Positions 33,941-34,009 of a stretch of DNA of 34,009 nt are shown one piece after another. Within the stretch, counting starts at the first letter, position 1. The number at the start of each line of letters is the position of its first letter. This DNA comes from Bacteroidota bacterium (GTDB lineage: Bacteria; Bacteroidota; Rhodothermia; Rhodothermales; Bin80). The translations under genes were made by a program, and so were the position numbers. The DNA is taken from positions 1 to 34,009 of the forward strand of contig JAPPGC010000088.1 of the NCBI GenBank assembly GCA_028875125.1, in the 5' to 3' direction. Below the pieces are notes generated by a model. That model did not search any database and had not been told where the DNA came from. It saw nothing but the letters and a program-made list of their open reading frames with translations.

Positions 33941-34009
33941 AGTGTCGAATGTGTAATAGATCTTATAGTAGGACTATCCCGGCTGGTTGAGCTACATTAG
34001 CATGCGTTC

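Noticed and set aside
1-34009. CRISPR arrays, insertion sequences, prophage or toxin-antitoxin loci
   Set aside because: No repeated spacer-like units, transposase or integrase genes, or paired small toxin/antitoxin frames were seen.

Overview
This looks like an ordinary chromosomal stretch from a member of the Bacteroidota-Rhodothermota side of the tree, most likely a Rhodothermota (Balneolales/Rhodothermales-like) marine or symbiont bacterium. The clues are a C-terminal type IX secretion (T9SS-like) sorting domain on an exported glycosidase-like protein, lipoproteins with a 6-bladed propeller or a TPR-TlpA layout, weak Shine-Dalgarno sequences, at least one Bacteroidota-style TAnnTTTG -7 box, and a CT398-type coiled-coil protein with a degenerate zinc ribbon. 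The taxon is an inference; no rRNA is present. I see no phage, insertion sequence, CRISPR array, complete tRNA or conventional defence system.

Layout. 1-760: low-information, partly decayed sequence on the minus strand. 760-3598 (minus): mutY, then a small membrane-anchored protein, a six-cysteine 64-residue ORF and a propeller lipoprotein, linked by overlapping start/stop codons or short gaps. 3664-6460 (plus): an Omp85/TamA-like outer-membrane protein, rsmE and secG, an envelope/translation cluster. 6500-6902 (minus): RNase P RNA, a confident RNA gene. 6920-9026: a coiled-coil protein and a Nif3-like protein (minus), tightly divergent from an RpiB/LacAB-family isomerase (plus). 9158-13735: a UMF1-type MFS transporter (minus), divergent from serA and a plsC-like acyltransferase (plus), which converge on gdhA (minus) with overlapping stop codons. 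13736-14160 is a regulatory-looking intergenic stretch carrying a perfect 14-bp LacI/cre-like operator just upstream of gdhA. 14161-18523 (plus): a cation/proton antiporter with an RCK-like tail, and a TPR plus thioredoxin lipoprotein. 18816-19559 (minus): a TerC protein. 19643-24151 (plus): aroE, an exported TPR protein, and a secreted GHL10-FnIII-T9SS protein. 24458-26682 (minus): glpK-glpF for glycerol uptake and phosphorylation, divergent from a membrane-tethered subtilase (plus), which converges with an exported RidA-like protein (minus). 29024-30700 (minus): a one-ORF fusion of an AlkD-type DNA-alkylation-repair domain to a threonine/serine dehydratase, divergent from thrS (plus), whose product lacks the usual TGS domain. 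32846-33940 (minus): a DUF4143-type ATPase without its Walker A part, probably broken.

How the genes fit together. Most of the window is housekeeping: DNA repair (mutY, AlkD), rRNA and tRNA function (rsmE, rnpB, thrS), secretion and outer membrane (secG, Omp85), amino-acid metabolism (serA, gdhA, aroE, threonine dehydratase), glycerol/lipid use (glpFK, plsC) and ion homeostasis (antiporter, TerC). I found no clear multi-gene system that is new. The most unusual item is the AlkD-threonine dehydratase fusion placed head to head with thrS. The next most interesting are the small cysteine-rich ORF beside the propeller lipoprotein, the operator-like palindrome at gdhA, and several enzymes with substitutions at family-typical catalytic or metal-binding positions (RpiB-like, SerA, the zinc-ribbon protein).
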